Shown: piece after piece, positions 26,616 through 34,572 of the stretch | Position numbering within the stretch: the stretch's first letter is position 1 | Layout: each line of letters begins with the position of its first letter | Origin: 13-2-20CM-68-14 sp051955535 | Lineage (GTDB): Bacteria; Actinomycetota; Thermoleophilia; Gaiellales; Gaiellaceae | DNA: 64,000 nucleotides | NCBI GenBank assembly: GCA_051955535.1 | Contig: JBQCGP010000085.1 | Location: 62,001 to 126,000, forward strand | Direction: 5' to 3' | The notes under the pieces: generated by a model | Databases searched by the model: none | What the model was told of the DNA's origin: nothing | The model's input: only the letters and a program-made list of their open reading frames with translations | Translations under genes and position numbers: made by a program

Positions 26616-27496
26616 CCCTGCGCCGCGACCGCGACCTCCGCCGCGAGTGCGGCGTTGTCGACGATCAGCCGCTTGTTGACGCGGACGCTCTCGCCGCCCG
26701 TCTCGCGATGGATGTGGGCGAGCACGAACGGTGTGACGTCCTGCCCGCGCACGCCTTCCGCAGCCGCTTGCTCGAGCGCTTCCTCGGTGACCTTCTCGAC
26801 CTCGAGGCTCTCCGCCGGCGGCTGGGCCAGAAGCAGCCCGCCACGCCCGAGCTCCCAGTGTTCCTGCGCGATCGCAGCGGCCCCCGGGGCCGTCTCGACG
26901 GTGAACGGAACCGGCGGCCCGTCCGTCGCCGAGTAGAAGAGCGGCAGCTTCTGCGTTCGCCAGCCGAGCACGGGCACGCCGAGGGTCTCGAGGAGTTCGA
27001 GGGTCGCCGGCACATCGAGGAGCGACTTGACGCCCGAAGCAACGACGAGCGCCGGCACGCGCGCCAGCTCGCCGAGGTCCGCGGAGACGTCCGGGCGCTC
27101 CGTGAAGCCACGGTGGACGCCGCCGATCCCGCCCGTGCCCATGAACCGGATTCCGACGCGAGCGCAGACGGCGAGCGTGCCTCCAACCGTCGTCGCGCCG
27201 AGCCCGCCGTCGACGACGACCGCCGCGAGGTCCCGCGGCCCGACCTTGCGGGCCTCCGCGCCGGCAGATGCGAACAACTCCAGCTCGGCCTCGGAGAGCC
27301 CGACGCGGATCGCGCCGTCGACGATCCCGATCGTGGCCGGGACGGCTCCCACTTCTCGGACTCGGCGCTCCGCCTCCAGCGCGACCCCCAGGCCTGCGGC
27401 GTCCGGGAAGCCGTGTGCGACCAGCGTCGTCTCGAGCGCGACCGCCGCGGCGCCGCGCCGCTGCGCCTCCGCGACCTCGGCGCCAAGCTCGATCAC
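26612..27496 (-). CDS. psuG: Pseudouridine-5'-phosphate glycosidase
   Basis: A 294-residue enzyme that splits pseudouridine 5'-phosphate into uracil and ribose 5-phosphate. Family motifs: ALETTLVAHGFP at the N-terminus, VPATIGIVDGAIRVGL, VGGTLAVCARVGIRFMGTGG followed by IGGVHRG, VVASGVKSLLDVPATLE and NKRLIVDNAALAAEVA at the C-terminus. GTG 27496 overlaps the stop of the PfkB kinase gene by four bases, which fits the usual psuK-psuG pair: the kinase makes the substrate of this enzyme. The longer open frame upstream overlaps the kinase and is a shadow. Confidence 0.93.
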   Translation of the reverse strand: MIELGAEVAEAQRRGAAAVALETTLVAHGFPDAAGLGVALEAERRVREVGAVPATIGIVDGAIRVGLSEAELELFASAGAEARKVGPRDLAAVVVDGGLGATTVGGTLAVCARVGIRFMGTGGIGGVHRGFTERPDVSADLGELARVPALVVASGVKSLLDVPATLELLETLGVPVLGWRTQKLPLFYSATDGPPVPFTVETAPGAAAIAQEHWELGRGGLLLAQPPAESLEVEKVTEEALEQAAAEGVRGQDVTPFVLAHIHRETGGESVRVNKRLIVDNAALAAEVAVAAQG

Positions 27497-28323
27497 GGCG
27501 TCGCTCCGAGCTTCGCGACCGCGTGCGCAGCGGCCTCGAGCGCGAGCTCGACACCGCCGACGAGGTAGCCGGCGGCAAAGGCGTCGCCGGCGCCTGTCGT
27601 ATCCACGACGGTCGTCGGCACGGCAGGAAGCTCTTGCCGCTCGCCGCCGTGGACGATGGCGCAACCGGCGGCGCCGCGCTTGATCGCCCACGTCGCCCCG
27701 GGCAGCGCATCGATTCCCACCGCCGCGACCTCTCCCTCGTTTGCGAACAGGACATCGGGCGCGAGGGCGGCAAGGCTTTCGCGCAGCCGCTGTGCACCGA
27801 ACCGCTCGATCACGCTCGTCGAGGCGAGGTCGACGCTCAGCGAGCCGCCGCCCTTCCGGACGAGCGAGGCAGCGCGCACGGCCGCGCCGTCGATCGGCGA
27901 AGACATCAGGCTGTAGCCCGACAGGTGGAGGTGGGTCGCGCCTTCGAACCACACCGGCTCGAGCTCCTCCGCGGAGAGGCCCGGCGCAACGCCACGGTCG
28001 CTGGCCATCGACCGCTCGCCGTGCCTTCCAACGATTGACACGACGACCCCGTTCCGGCCGAGCGCGACCGGGCCGAACACCTCGACGCCGAGGCGCGCGA
28101 GCTCCGACGCGGCGAGCGAGGCCGCCGGATCGTCGCCGCGCTTCCCGACGAAGCGGGCCTCGGCGCCGAGCGAGGCGGCCCAGGCGGCGACGTTCGCGGC
28201 CTGCCCCCCGGAGCCGGTCCTGGTCTGCGCCGCGGCGTCCGTGCCTGGCTGCAGCGGTTCGTCCAGGCGGACGATCACGTCGAGCATCAGGTCACCGAGC
28301 GTGCAGAGGACGAGCCTGGACAT
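27493..28323 (-). CDS. psuK: PfkB-family sugar kinase, probable pseudouridine kinase
   Basis: A 276-residue ribokinase-like enzyme. The N-terminal glycine signature (GTDAAAQTRTGSGGQAANVA) and the C-terminal catalytic signature DTTGAGDAFAAGYL, with Asp as base, are both present. Context names the substrate: the gene overlaps psuG by four bases, so phosphorylation of pseudouridine at C5' is likely. Assignment rests on operon structure, since PfkB sequences alone rarely reveal substrate. ATG 28323 is divergent from the 65-residue protein gene with 17 bases between them. Confidence 0.8.
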   Translation of the reverse strand: MSRLVLCTLGDLMLDVIVRLDEPLQPGTDAAAQTRTGSGGQAANVAAWAASLGAEARFVGKRGDDPAASLAASELARLGVEVFGPVALGRNGVVVSIVGRHGERSMASDRGVAPGLSAEELEPVWFEGATHLHLSGYSLMSSPIDGAAVRAASLVRKGGGSLSVDLASTSVIERFGAQRLRESLAALAPDVLFANEGEVAAVGIDALPGATWAIKRGAAGCAIVHGGERQELPAVPTTVVDTTGAGDAFAAGYLVGGVELALEAAAHAVAKLGATP

Positions 28324-28340
28324 CGCCGTACAATCGTCCC

Positions 28341-28538
28341 ATGGACGGTGAGGGACGTGGCCGCCGCCTGCGGACCTTCGTGCTCGGCGGACTCGTCGGC
28401 GCCTCTGCGGTGATCGCCGCTGCACGCCGCCGGCGCGGGGCCTCCGCCCGGCCGCCTCGAGCCGGGCTCGCAGCGTTCGAGGACGCGCCGTGCTACCGCG
28501 AGCTGGTCGAGCTCGAGCGGGAACGCTCCCGGGACTAG
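28341..28538 (+). CDS. Small single-pass membrane protein, 65 residues
   Basis: ATG 28341 follows TACAAT by six bases, with no ribosome site: a leaderless start. The product has a basic N-terminus, one weak hydrophobic segment (TFVLGGLVGASAVIAAA), an Arg-rich stretch and an acidic amphipathic end (CYRELVELERERSRD). No family recognised. Its TAG stop lies in the left terminal inverted repeat of the MITE-like element at 28535-28703. Confidence 0.6.
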   Translation: MDGEGRGRRLRTFVLGGLVGASAVIAAARRRRGASARPPRAGLAAFEDAPCYRELVELERERSRD

Positions 28539-28703
28539 GAGGGTTTGGCGCAAAGCAGTCTGTGCGGCCGGCGCACGCTGCTCGCCCGCTGAGCTGCGTC
28601 CTCAGTCGCGCCAATAGCTTCGGCTGTTGACGCTCCCTGCGTCCTTGTCAGCGAACGAGCATCGCACGCCGGCGACGAGCGGCTTTCCGCCAAACCCTCC
28701 TAG
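28535..28703. mobile_element. MITE-like element A, 169 bp with 21-bp terminal inverted repeats
   Basis: The left end starts CTAGGAGGGTTTGGCG at 28535 and the right end is its reverse complement ending at 28703. Over 21 bp the ends differ at one base. There is no coding capacity. The interior 28596-28647 closely matches 50782-50833 in the element at 50723-50890, although the two elements have unrelated ends. The left CTAG contains the stop codon of the 65-residue protein gene. Confidence 0.75.
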
Positions 28704-28738
28704 GCGGTCCCAGCCAGGCCCGCTGCTACTGTCAGAAC

Positions 28739-29020
28739 GTGCCGATCTATGAGTACCGTTGTCCGAACGGACACGTTTTCGAGTTGTTCCAGCGGATCGG
28801 CGAAGCCGCGCCCGAGAAGTGCGAGGTCTGTGGTGCGGAGCCCGTGGAGCGTGTCCTCTACCCGGTCGCCGTCCACTTCAAGGGCTCCGGCTTCTACTCA
28901 ACCGACTACGGCCGTGGTTCGCGCCGGCAGGAGAACAAGGACGGCACCGGCGGCGGTGACTCGGACTCTGGCGCCAAGAAAGACGGCGACAAGAAGCCCG
29001 AGACAAAGGCCGAGGCTTAG
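28739..29020 (+). CDS. FmdB-type zinc-ribbon protein
   Basis: A 93-residue protein. It starts MPIYEYRCPNGHVFELFQ and has a second metal half-site CEVCGAEPVERV, matching the FmdB/CxxC_CxxC_SSSS putative regulatory family. A lysine- and aspartate-rich tail of about 40 residues follows. Its role is unclear; the family was first noted next to formamidase genes. GTG 28739 has TACTGT six bases upstream, so it is probably leaderless. It begins 35 bases after the MITE-like element and overlaps the convergent LCP gene by four bases. Confidence 0.85.
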   Translation: MPIYEYRCPNGHVFELFQRIGEAAPEKCEVCGAEPVERVLYPVAVHFKGSGFYSTDYGRGSRRQENKDGTGGGDSDSGAKKDGDKKPETKAEA

Positions 29021-30204
29021 CCTCCCGGCGGCAGCCGGTTGACGAAGCAGCCGGGCGGGAAGGTGTCGCCGTTCGGCGGCGGCGGCTGCGGCGCCGACTC
29101 GCCCCGGACCATCGCGATCACGCGCAGGTTGTCCTCACTCGGATCGATGTAGCCGCCGTCGGCCGTGCCGCCCAGGCGGCAGTGGAGCGTCGTCCCCGAG
29201 CGGAACTTGAGCCAGCCGAGCTGGATCATCTCCGTCGGGCTGAGGTCGGTGGCGAGCGGCTTCATCAGGTCGCCACCGATGAAGGGGAGCTTGAAGAAGG
29301 TGCCCGCGCTCGACAGCTTCGACATCAGCGCCTGCACGACCGCCTGCTGGCGCGCCCCGCGCGTGATGTCTGTATCGGCCGGGTTGAGTTGGTTCTCGCG
29401 CACGCGCGAGTAGATGAGCGCGCGGTAGCCGTTCATGTGCTGCATCCCCTTCTCGAAGCGCCAGCCCTTCCAGCGTGCGCAGCGCTCGTTCGTCGAGTAA
29501 GGGCAGTCGAACTTGTTCGACAGGATCCGCTCCGGGACGTAGATGTCGATCCCGCCGACCTTGTCGATCAGCTTCGCGAAGCTGTGGAAGTTGACCACGA
29601 CGATGTGGTTGATCGGCAGCCCGGTGTATTCGTGGATGGTCCGGGTGGCGAGCCGCGCGCCGCCGATCTGGAAGGCAGCGTTGATCTTGTCCGGACCGTG
29701 GCCCGGGATGTCGGGGACGCGGAGGTCGCGCGGGATCGAGAGGTAGATCAGCTTGTGGTGCTTCGGATCCGTGCGCAGGATCTGGATCGAATCCGAGTGC
29801 TGGTCCGACGCCCGCGAGGCGTTCAGCGAGTGGTCGGTGCCGAGCAGCAGGATGTCGGTCGGGTGCGAAAGGATCATTCCCTTGTCGGGCACTAACGCCA
29901 GTCGCGCCGCTTCGGGCAGCCGCTTGTTCGCGTCCTTGACTCCGCTGCGGAAAGAGAGGTAGCCGGCCAGGACCCAGAAGAAGAGGGCGAGGATCAGGAC
30001 GAGGACGGTGATGCCCGTCCAGCGCTTCCAGCCCCAGGCGCGCCAGCCGGTCTTCGGCGGCTTGGTGCTGGGCCCGCGGTAGTCGCGGCTGCCGTCTCCG
30101 TTCGCGCCTCGTTCGCGCGTGGGCCGCGGAATCGCCGGGACTTTCCCTTTGACGCGGCCGCCGCGATAGACGCGGTACGGCTTCTCCTGGCGAGGAGCCG
30201 ACAT
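29017..30204 (-). CDS. LytR-CpsA-Psr (LCP) cell-wall ligase
   Basis: A 395-residue protein anchored by one N-terminal helix (ITVLVLILALFFWVLAGYL, about residues 67-85) after a basic proline-rich cytoplasmic tail. The extracellular LCP domain has ILLLGTDHS, SDSIQILRTDP, YLSIPRDLRVPDIPGHGPD with KINAAF, HIVVVNFHSF and the arginines of YSRVRENQLNPADTDITRGA. LCP enzymes attach teichoic acids, capsule or arabinogalactan to peptidoglycan. I prefer ATG 30204 over GTG 30225 because TACCAT lies ten bases upstream; that -10 overlaps the divergent -10 of the ROK kinase gene. Confidence 0.88.
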   Translation of the reverse strand: MSAPRQEKPYRVYRGGRVKGKVPAIPRPTRERGANGDGSRDYRGPSTKPPKTGWRAWGWKRWTGITVLVLILALFFWVLAGYLSFRSGVKDANKRLPEAARLALVPDKGMILSHPTDILLLGTDHSLNASRASDQHSDSIQILRTDPKHHKLIYLSIPRDLRVPDIPGHGPDKINAAFQIGGARLATRTIHEYTGLPINHIVVVNFHSFAKLIDKVGGIDIYVPERILSNKFDCPYSTNERCARWKGWRFEKGMQHMNGYRALIYSRVRENQLNPADTDITRGARQQAVVQALMSKLSSAGTFFKLPFIGGDLMKPLATDLSPTEMIQLGWLKFRSGTTLHCRLGGTADGGYIDPSEDNLRVIAMVRGESAPQPPPPNGDTFPPGCFVNRLPPGG

Positions 30205-30227
30205 CTGGCGGGCTATGGTAGCCACCC

Positions 30228-31124
30228 GTGGCAGACGCCAAGCGCGTGGTGGGGGTCGACGTGGGTGGGACGAAGATCCTCGCAGGCGTCGTCGATGCGG
30301 AGGGCGCCGTCCAGCACCGACGGGAGCGGCTGACCGAGCTTCAGTCGCAGGAGCAGCTCGTCGAAGAGCTCGGCGCCGCCGTCGAAGACGTCATCGACGA
30401 CTCGACCGAGGCGATCGGCTTCGGACTGCCATCGCGGATCGATCAGCGGACGGGCCGCGTCGACGGGTCGGTGAATATCCCGCTCGCCGACGTCCCGTTG
30501 CGGGAGTTGATGACGGAGCGGTTCGGCCTCCCCATCTCAATAGAAAACGATGGCAATGCCGCTGCGTTGGCCGAACATCGGGTCGGCGCCGGCCGCGACG
30601 CGCGGACGATGGTGATGCTGACCTTGGGAACCGGGGTCGGCGGCGGCGTCGTGATCGACGACAAGCTGCTTCGGGAGGGCGGCGAGCTCGGACACACGGT
30701 GCTCGTCTACGACGGCATTCCGTGCCAGGGCACCTGCACCGGCCGTGGCCACCTGGAGGCCTACGTAAGCGGTACGGCCGCCACGAAGCTCGCGCAGGAG
30801 GCCTTCGGCCCCGCGGTCGACGCCCATCGGCTCGTGCGGCTCGCGGCCGAGGGTGACGCGGACGCAGTGGAGATCCTCGATGGGATCGGCCGGAAGCTCG
30901 GTGCCGCAATAGGCAGCTTCGTGAACGTCTTTCGGCCCCAGATCGTCGTGATCGGCGGCGGCTTTGCATCGGCCGGCGACTTCTTGCTCGAACCTGCGCG
31001 CGAGGTCATGCGGCGGGAGGCGCTCCCGCCGGACCGCGACCAGGTCGAGATCGTCCGCGCGGAGCTCGGCACGGCTGCGGGCGTGATCGGCGCTGCCCTC
31101 GTCGCGTACCAAGAGCTCGCGTAG
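30228..31124 (+). CDS. ROK-family sugar kinase, probable glucokinase
   Basis: A 298-residue ASKHA-fold kinase: VVGVDVGGTKILAGVV phosphate loop, SIENDGNAAALAEH catalytic region with the base Asp, LTLGTGVGGGVV and IVVIGGGFASAG. The zinc region reads GHTVLVYDGIPCQGTCTGRG followed by HLEA: the usual CxCGxxGCxE is changed, with His in the last position. No HTH domain, so it is a kinase and not a repressor. Glucose is the likeliest substrate but this is not proven. GTG 30228 has TATGGT eight bases upstream, overlapping the divergent LCP promoter. Confidence 0.87.
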   Translation: MADAKRVVGVDVGGTKILAGVVDAEGAVQHRRERLTELQSQEQLVEELGAAVEDVIDDSTEAIGFGLPSRIDQRTGRVDGSVNIPLADVPLRELMTERFGLPISIENDGNAAALAEHRVGAGRDARTMVMLTLGTGVGGGVVIDDKLLREGGELGHTVLVYDGIPCQGTCTGRGHLEAYVSGTAATKLAQEAFGPAVDAHRLVRLAAEGDADAVEILDGIGRKLGAAIGSFVNVFRPQIVVIGGGFASAGDFLLEPAREVMRREALPPDRDQVEIVRAELGTAAGVIGAALVAYQELA

Positions 31125-31132
31125 CCGAAGCC

Positions 31133-31936
31133 GTGCTCGCGGTCTGCGCGACCCCGATCGGCAACCTGGAGGACGTCACCCTGCGCGTGCTGAGCGAGCT
31201 AGCCGAGGCCGACCTCGTGCTCTGCGAGGACACGCGCCACACCCGTCGCCTTCTCGAACGCCACGGGATCCGCGCACGCCTGCTCTCCTACCACGAGCAC
31301 AACGAGGCTGCGCGGACGGCCGAGGTGCTGCCGCGGTTGCAGGCCGGCGAGCGGATCGCGCTCGTCTCGGATGCAGGTTTGCCAGGAATCTCCGATCCGG
31401 GTGCGCGCCTGATCGGAGCGGCGCTCGAGGCAGGCGCGCCCGTGACCGTGCTGCCCGGCGCTTCCGCGGTGGAAACCGCGTTGGTCGCAAGCGGCTTCGC
31501 GGCGGACCGCTACCAGTTTCTCGGTTTCCTGCCGCGTGGGGAGGCCGCGTTGGCGCGCGTGTGGGAGGAGCTCGGTTCGTGGCCCTGGCCGGCGGTCGCG
31601 TTCGAGTCGCCACGCCGGCTGCCGGCGACGTTGCGTTCTCTCGCCAACACAGATTCGGAGCGGGCGATCGCCGTCTGCCGGGAGCTGACGAAGCGGCACG
31701 AGCAGGTGGTGCGTGGGAGTGCCAAGGAGGTCGCGGCGGCATTTAGCGAGCCGCCGAAGGGCGAGGTCACGCTCGTGATCGGGTCCGCGGGGCGGGCGGA
31801 GCCCGCCGACCTGGCTGCGGCCGTGCAGGGAGTCGCCGAGCTCGTCGCGGCCGGACTCCCGCGGCGCAAGGCGGCCGAGGTCGTCGCGCGCCTGACCGGG
31901 CTCTCGCGTAAGCGCCTTTACGACATGTCCTTGTAG
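31133..31936 (+). CDS. rsmI: 16S rRNA (cytidine-1402-2'-O)-methyltransferase
   Basis: A 267-residue SAM enzyme that 2'-O-methylates C1402 in the decoding centre. Landmarks are CATPIGNLEDVTLRVL, CEDTRHTRRLLERHGI, SYHEHNE, LVSDAGLPGISDPGARL, VTVLPGASAVETAL and the FESPRRLPATL block. GTG 31133 starts nine bases after the ROK gene, and the two may share a transcript. The next gene (M23) has its own strong promoter at 31943. Confidence 0.95.
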   Translation: MLAVCATPIGNLEDVTLRVLSELAEADLVLCEDTRHTRRLLERHGIRARLLSYHEHNEAARTAEVLPRLQAGERIALVSDAGLPGISDPGARLIGAALEAGAPVTVLPGASAVETALVASGFAADRYQFLGFLPRGEAALARVWEELGSWPWPAVAFESPRRLPATLRSLANTDSERAIAVCRELTKRHEQVVRGSAKEVAAAFSEPPKGEVTLVIGSAGRAEPADLAAAVQGVAELVAAGLPRRKAAEVVARLTGLSRKRLYDMSL

Positions 31937-31941
31937 TCCAA

Positions 31942-31988
31942 ATTGACAACGTCCGACCACGCCGCTATCGTGGTTGGTCGTTGTCAAT
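31942..31988 (+). promoter_or_regulatory. Consensus sigma70-type promoter embedded in a 47-bp palindrome
   Basis: TTGACA at 31943-31948, a 17-base spacer and TATCGT at 31966-31971 form a near-ideal housekeeping promoter. The whole stretch is an imperfect inverted repeat: 20-base arms starting ATTGACAACG and ending CGTTGTCAAT, with two mismatches, around a 7-base centre. A dimeric regulator could bind here, or it may be a hairpin at the end of rsmI. There is no U-run. Confidence 0.65.
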
Positions 31989-32009
31989 GTAGAAGACAAG
32001 GAGACCCAA

Positions 32010-33332
32010 ATGGGCCGAGCCCTGATCGCTGTGGCCACCGCCGTGCTCGTGACTGCACCGCCGGCCGGTGCCTGGACGTGGCCGGTCGACGGGCCGGTAC
32101 TGGAGAAGTTCAGTTTCGGCGACGACCCCTACGCGGCCGGCCAGCACCGCGGTATCGACATCGGCGCTCCCGTGGCAACCGCGGTGCTCGCGCCGGCCTC
32201 GGGGATCGTCTCCTTCGCAGGCGCTGTGCCGGTGAGTGGTCGGACGCTGACGATCCAGACTCGCGACGGCTACTCGGTGACGCTGACGCATCTCGGAGCG
32301 GCGAGTGTGCGTCAGGGCGACACAATCGTCGAAGGCTCCGGGGTCGCCACGGTCGGCCCGAGCGGCACCCCGGAACACGACGTCTCGTACGTCCATTTCG
32401 GCATCCGCCGTTCGGAGGACCCGAACGGCTACGTCGACCCGCTGCTCTTCCTGCCCGCGCGGCCACTCGCACCTCCTCCGGTTGTCCCTCCACCTCCCGC
32501 CCCGGCGCCGCCGCCTCCGGCCGCGATCCCGCCCGCAGCGTCGCCGGCATCGCCGCCGGTGGCTGCACCGACGCCTTCGTCGGCGGCTCGGGCTCCGCTT
32601 CGTGACGCTTCAGTACCCGTGGCTCGGCCGACGGGGCCCGACCCAGCTGTTGCTCTCGTGGGAGGGGCGAACTTGGCGGGTCGAAATCGCCGCGTCGGTT
32701 CGCGCCCGTCGACGCGCGTACGCAGCAGCGGGTCGGAAACCGACGTGCCGGCCCGCGGGCGAGGACGATTCGAATCACGACCGATGCCGCATGACCTTCC
32801 ATCGCCGGCGAGCGACCCACGTACCGGTTGGCGGCATGAGGCCCGGATTCCCGTGCAGGTTCCGCGCCTGGATCGCTCGAATCGTCTGAGCTCGGATCGC
32901 GATGCCGACAAGCGCGGGACCGGGCCCTCACCGCTGCGCTGGGCGGCCGGATTGCCCCTCCTGATGGCGGCCGGGGCGCTCCTTGCCCGGCACCGGCGGC
33001 GTAGATCTGTCGCACGCGACCCCGCGCCTATCATTGCCGGAAATGCCGCGCTACTACCTGACAACGCCGATCTACTACGTGAACTCGACCCCGCACATCG
33101 GGCACGCGTACACGACGATCGCGGCGGACGTCCTCGTCCGGCATCACAAGCAGCGCGGCGACGAAACGTTCTTCCTGACCGGGACGGACGAGAACGCCTC
33201 GAAGAACGTGCGGGCGGCCGAGCAGGCCGGTGTCGATCCGAAGACGTTCGTCGACCGGATCGTCGAAGAGGACTGGCGCCCGCTGCCCGGCCGCGTCGGA
33301 GCGAACCCCGACTTCTTCATTCGCACCACTGA
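32010..33332 (+). CDS. Secreted M23-like (LytM) protein with proline-rich linker; 3' end uncertain
   Basis: AAGGAG precedes ATG 32010. Signal peptide (ALIAVATAVLVTAPPAGA), then a LytM domain with HRGIDIGAPV zinc ligands, TLTHLGAA and YVHFGIRR. The usual HxH reads Y-V-H, so the first histidine, a catalytic residue in LytM, is missing and the domain may be a binding or activator module. A Pro/Ala linker follows, then an apparent C-terminal membrane anchor (LPLLMAAGALLARHRRRR). The open frame continues 290 bases into metG, which is unlikely to be real: a stop in another frame lies at 33002-33004, right after the anchor, and codon usage suggests another frame around 32590-32889. Frameshifts are probable. 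Confidence 0.6.
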   Translation: MGRALIAVATAVLVTAPPAGAWTWPVDGPVLEKFSFGDDPYAAGQHRGIDIGAPVATAVLAPASGIVSFAGAVPVSGRTLTIQTRDGYSVTLTHLGAASVRQGDTIVEGSGVATVGPSGTPEHDVSYVHFGIRRSEDPNGYVDPLLFLPARPLAPPPVVPPPPAPAPPPPAAIPPAASPASPPVAAPTPSSAARAPLRDASVPVARPTGPDPAVALVGGANLAGRNRRVGSRPSTRVRSSGSETDVPARGRGRFESRPMPHDLPSPASDPRTGWRHEARIPVQVPRLDRSNRLSSDRDADKRGTGPSPLRWAAGLPLLMAAGALLARHRRRRSVARDPAPIIAGNAALLPDNADLLRELDPAHRARVHDDRGGRPRPASQAARRRNVLPDRDGRERLEERAGGRAGRCRSEDVRRPDRRRGLAPAARPRRSEPRLLHSHH

Positions 33333-34572
33333 TGAGGGGCATCACCGTTTCGTCCAGGAGTTCGTCCAGCGCATCTACGACAACGGCCACATCTACGAGG
33401 ACACGTACGCAGGCCTTTACTGCGTCAGCTGCGAGGAGTTCAAGACAGAGGACGAACTCACCGCCGACGGGCTGTGTTCCGAGCATGGCATCGCGCCCGA
33501 GTGGATCGAGGAGCGCAACTGGTTCTTCCGCCTGTCGGCCTTTCAGGAGCAGCTGCTCCGGATTTACGACGAGCGGCCCGACTTCGTGCAGCCGGAGCAC
33601 CGCTACAACGAGGCGCGTAGCTTCATCGAAGGGGGTTTGCGGGACTTCAGCCTCAGCCGCGCGGGCCAGCCCTGGGGAGTACCGGTGCCGTGGGACCCCG
33701 AGCAGGTGGTGTACGTCTGGGTCGACGCGCTGATCAATTACCTGAGCGCGCTCACGTACGCGCGGCCGGGCGAGGACCTACGCGACGAGTTCTGGCCGGT
33801 GGCGCAGCACTTGATCGGCAAGGACATTCTCCGGTTCCACTGTGTCTTCTGGCCGGCGCTGCTCCTCGCCGCGGGCTACGACGTGCCGAAGCAGATCTTC
33901 GTGCACGGCTGGCTTCTGTTCGGCGACCGGAAAATCTCGAAGTCGAGCGGCAACGTGATCGAGCCGCTCGAGCTCGTCGACCTGTACGGCGTCGACGCAC
34001 TTCGCTTCTACGTCGCGCGCGTGACGCGGTTCGGCCAGGACGGGAACGCCTCGGTCGACGACTTTCACGAGCGCTACGAGCGCGAGCTGGCGAACGATCT
34101 GGGCAACCTCCTCTCGCGCACCACCGCGCTGATCGCGCGCTTCCGCGACGGGCGGCTCACCGAGGCGCCATGGGACTCGCCGCTTCGTTCTGAGCTCGAG
34201 CAGCTGGCCCGGGAGGTTCCGGAGCGCCTCGACAGGTGGGACCTGTCGGGCGCGCTCGACGCGGTCTGGGGCGTGGTCCGCTCGCTCAACCGCTACGTCG
34301 AGGAGCGGGCTCCCTGGCAGCTCGCCAAGGACGAGGCCAAGGCCGAGGAGCTCGATCGCACCCTCTTTGACCTCGCGGACGGTCTCCGAGCAGTCGCGAT
34401 CGCGCTCGCCGCCTACCTGCCGGAAACGGCCGAGCGGATCCTGGCCGCGCTGGGCCAGTCGGACGATCTCGCCTGGGAGGGGGTCGCATACGGGCGAACG
34501 GTTCCGGCCGAGGGCATCGCCGCGGCGGAGCCGCTCTTCCCACGGGTCGAGCTCGAAACCGCCGTCGCGTGA
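33043..34572 (+). CDS. metG: Methionyl-tRNA synthetase
   Basis: A 509-residue class I synthetase charging tRNA-Met. HIGH motif in NSTPHIGHAYTT, KMSKS motif as KISKSSGN, zinc knuckle region YCVSCEEF...CSEHG, and WFFRLS, WVDALINYLS and DILRFHCVFWPA blocks. The C-terminal tRNA-binding (Arc1p-like) domain of longer MetRS is absent, typical of the short form. ATG 33043 has TATCAT eight bases upstream; upstream sequence belongs to the M23-like frame. Its stop overlaps tatD by four bases, heading a tightly linked metG-tatD-rsmA-ispE set. Confidence 0.97.
   Translation: MPRYYLTTPIYYVNSTPHIGHAYTTIAADVLVRHHKQRGDETFFLTGTDENASKNVRAAEQAGVDPKTFVDRIVEEDWRPLPGRVGANPDFFIRTTDEGHHRFVQEFVQRIYDNGHIYEDTYAGLYCVSCEEFKTEDELTADGLCSEHGIAPEWIEERNWFFRLSAFQEQLLRIYDERPDFVQPEHRYNEARSFIEGGLRDFSLSRAGQPWGVPVPWDPEQVVYVWVDALINYLSALTYARPGEDLRDEFWPVAQHLIGKDILRFHCVFWPALLLAAGYDVPKQIFVHGWLLFGDRKISKSSGNVIEPLELVDLYGVDALRFYVARVTRFGQDGNASVDDFHERYERELANDLGNLLSRTTALIARFRDGRLTEAPWDSPLRSELEQLAREVPERLDRWDLSGALDAVWGVVRSLNRYVEERAPWQLAKDEAKAEELDRTLFDLADGLRAVAIALAAYLPETAERILAALGQSDDLAWEGVAYGRTVPAEGIAAAEPLFPRVELETAVA

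Noticed and set aside
31942..32009. A riboswitch upstream of the M23-like gene
   Set aside because: Cell-wall hydrolase genes in Actinobacteria are often preceded by a ydaO-type c-di-AMP riboswitch. Here the leader is only about 30 bases, too short; a palindromic promoter explains the structure.
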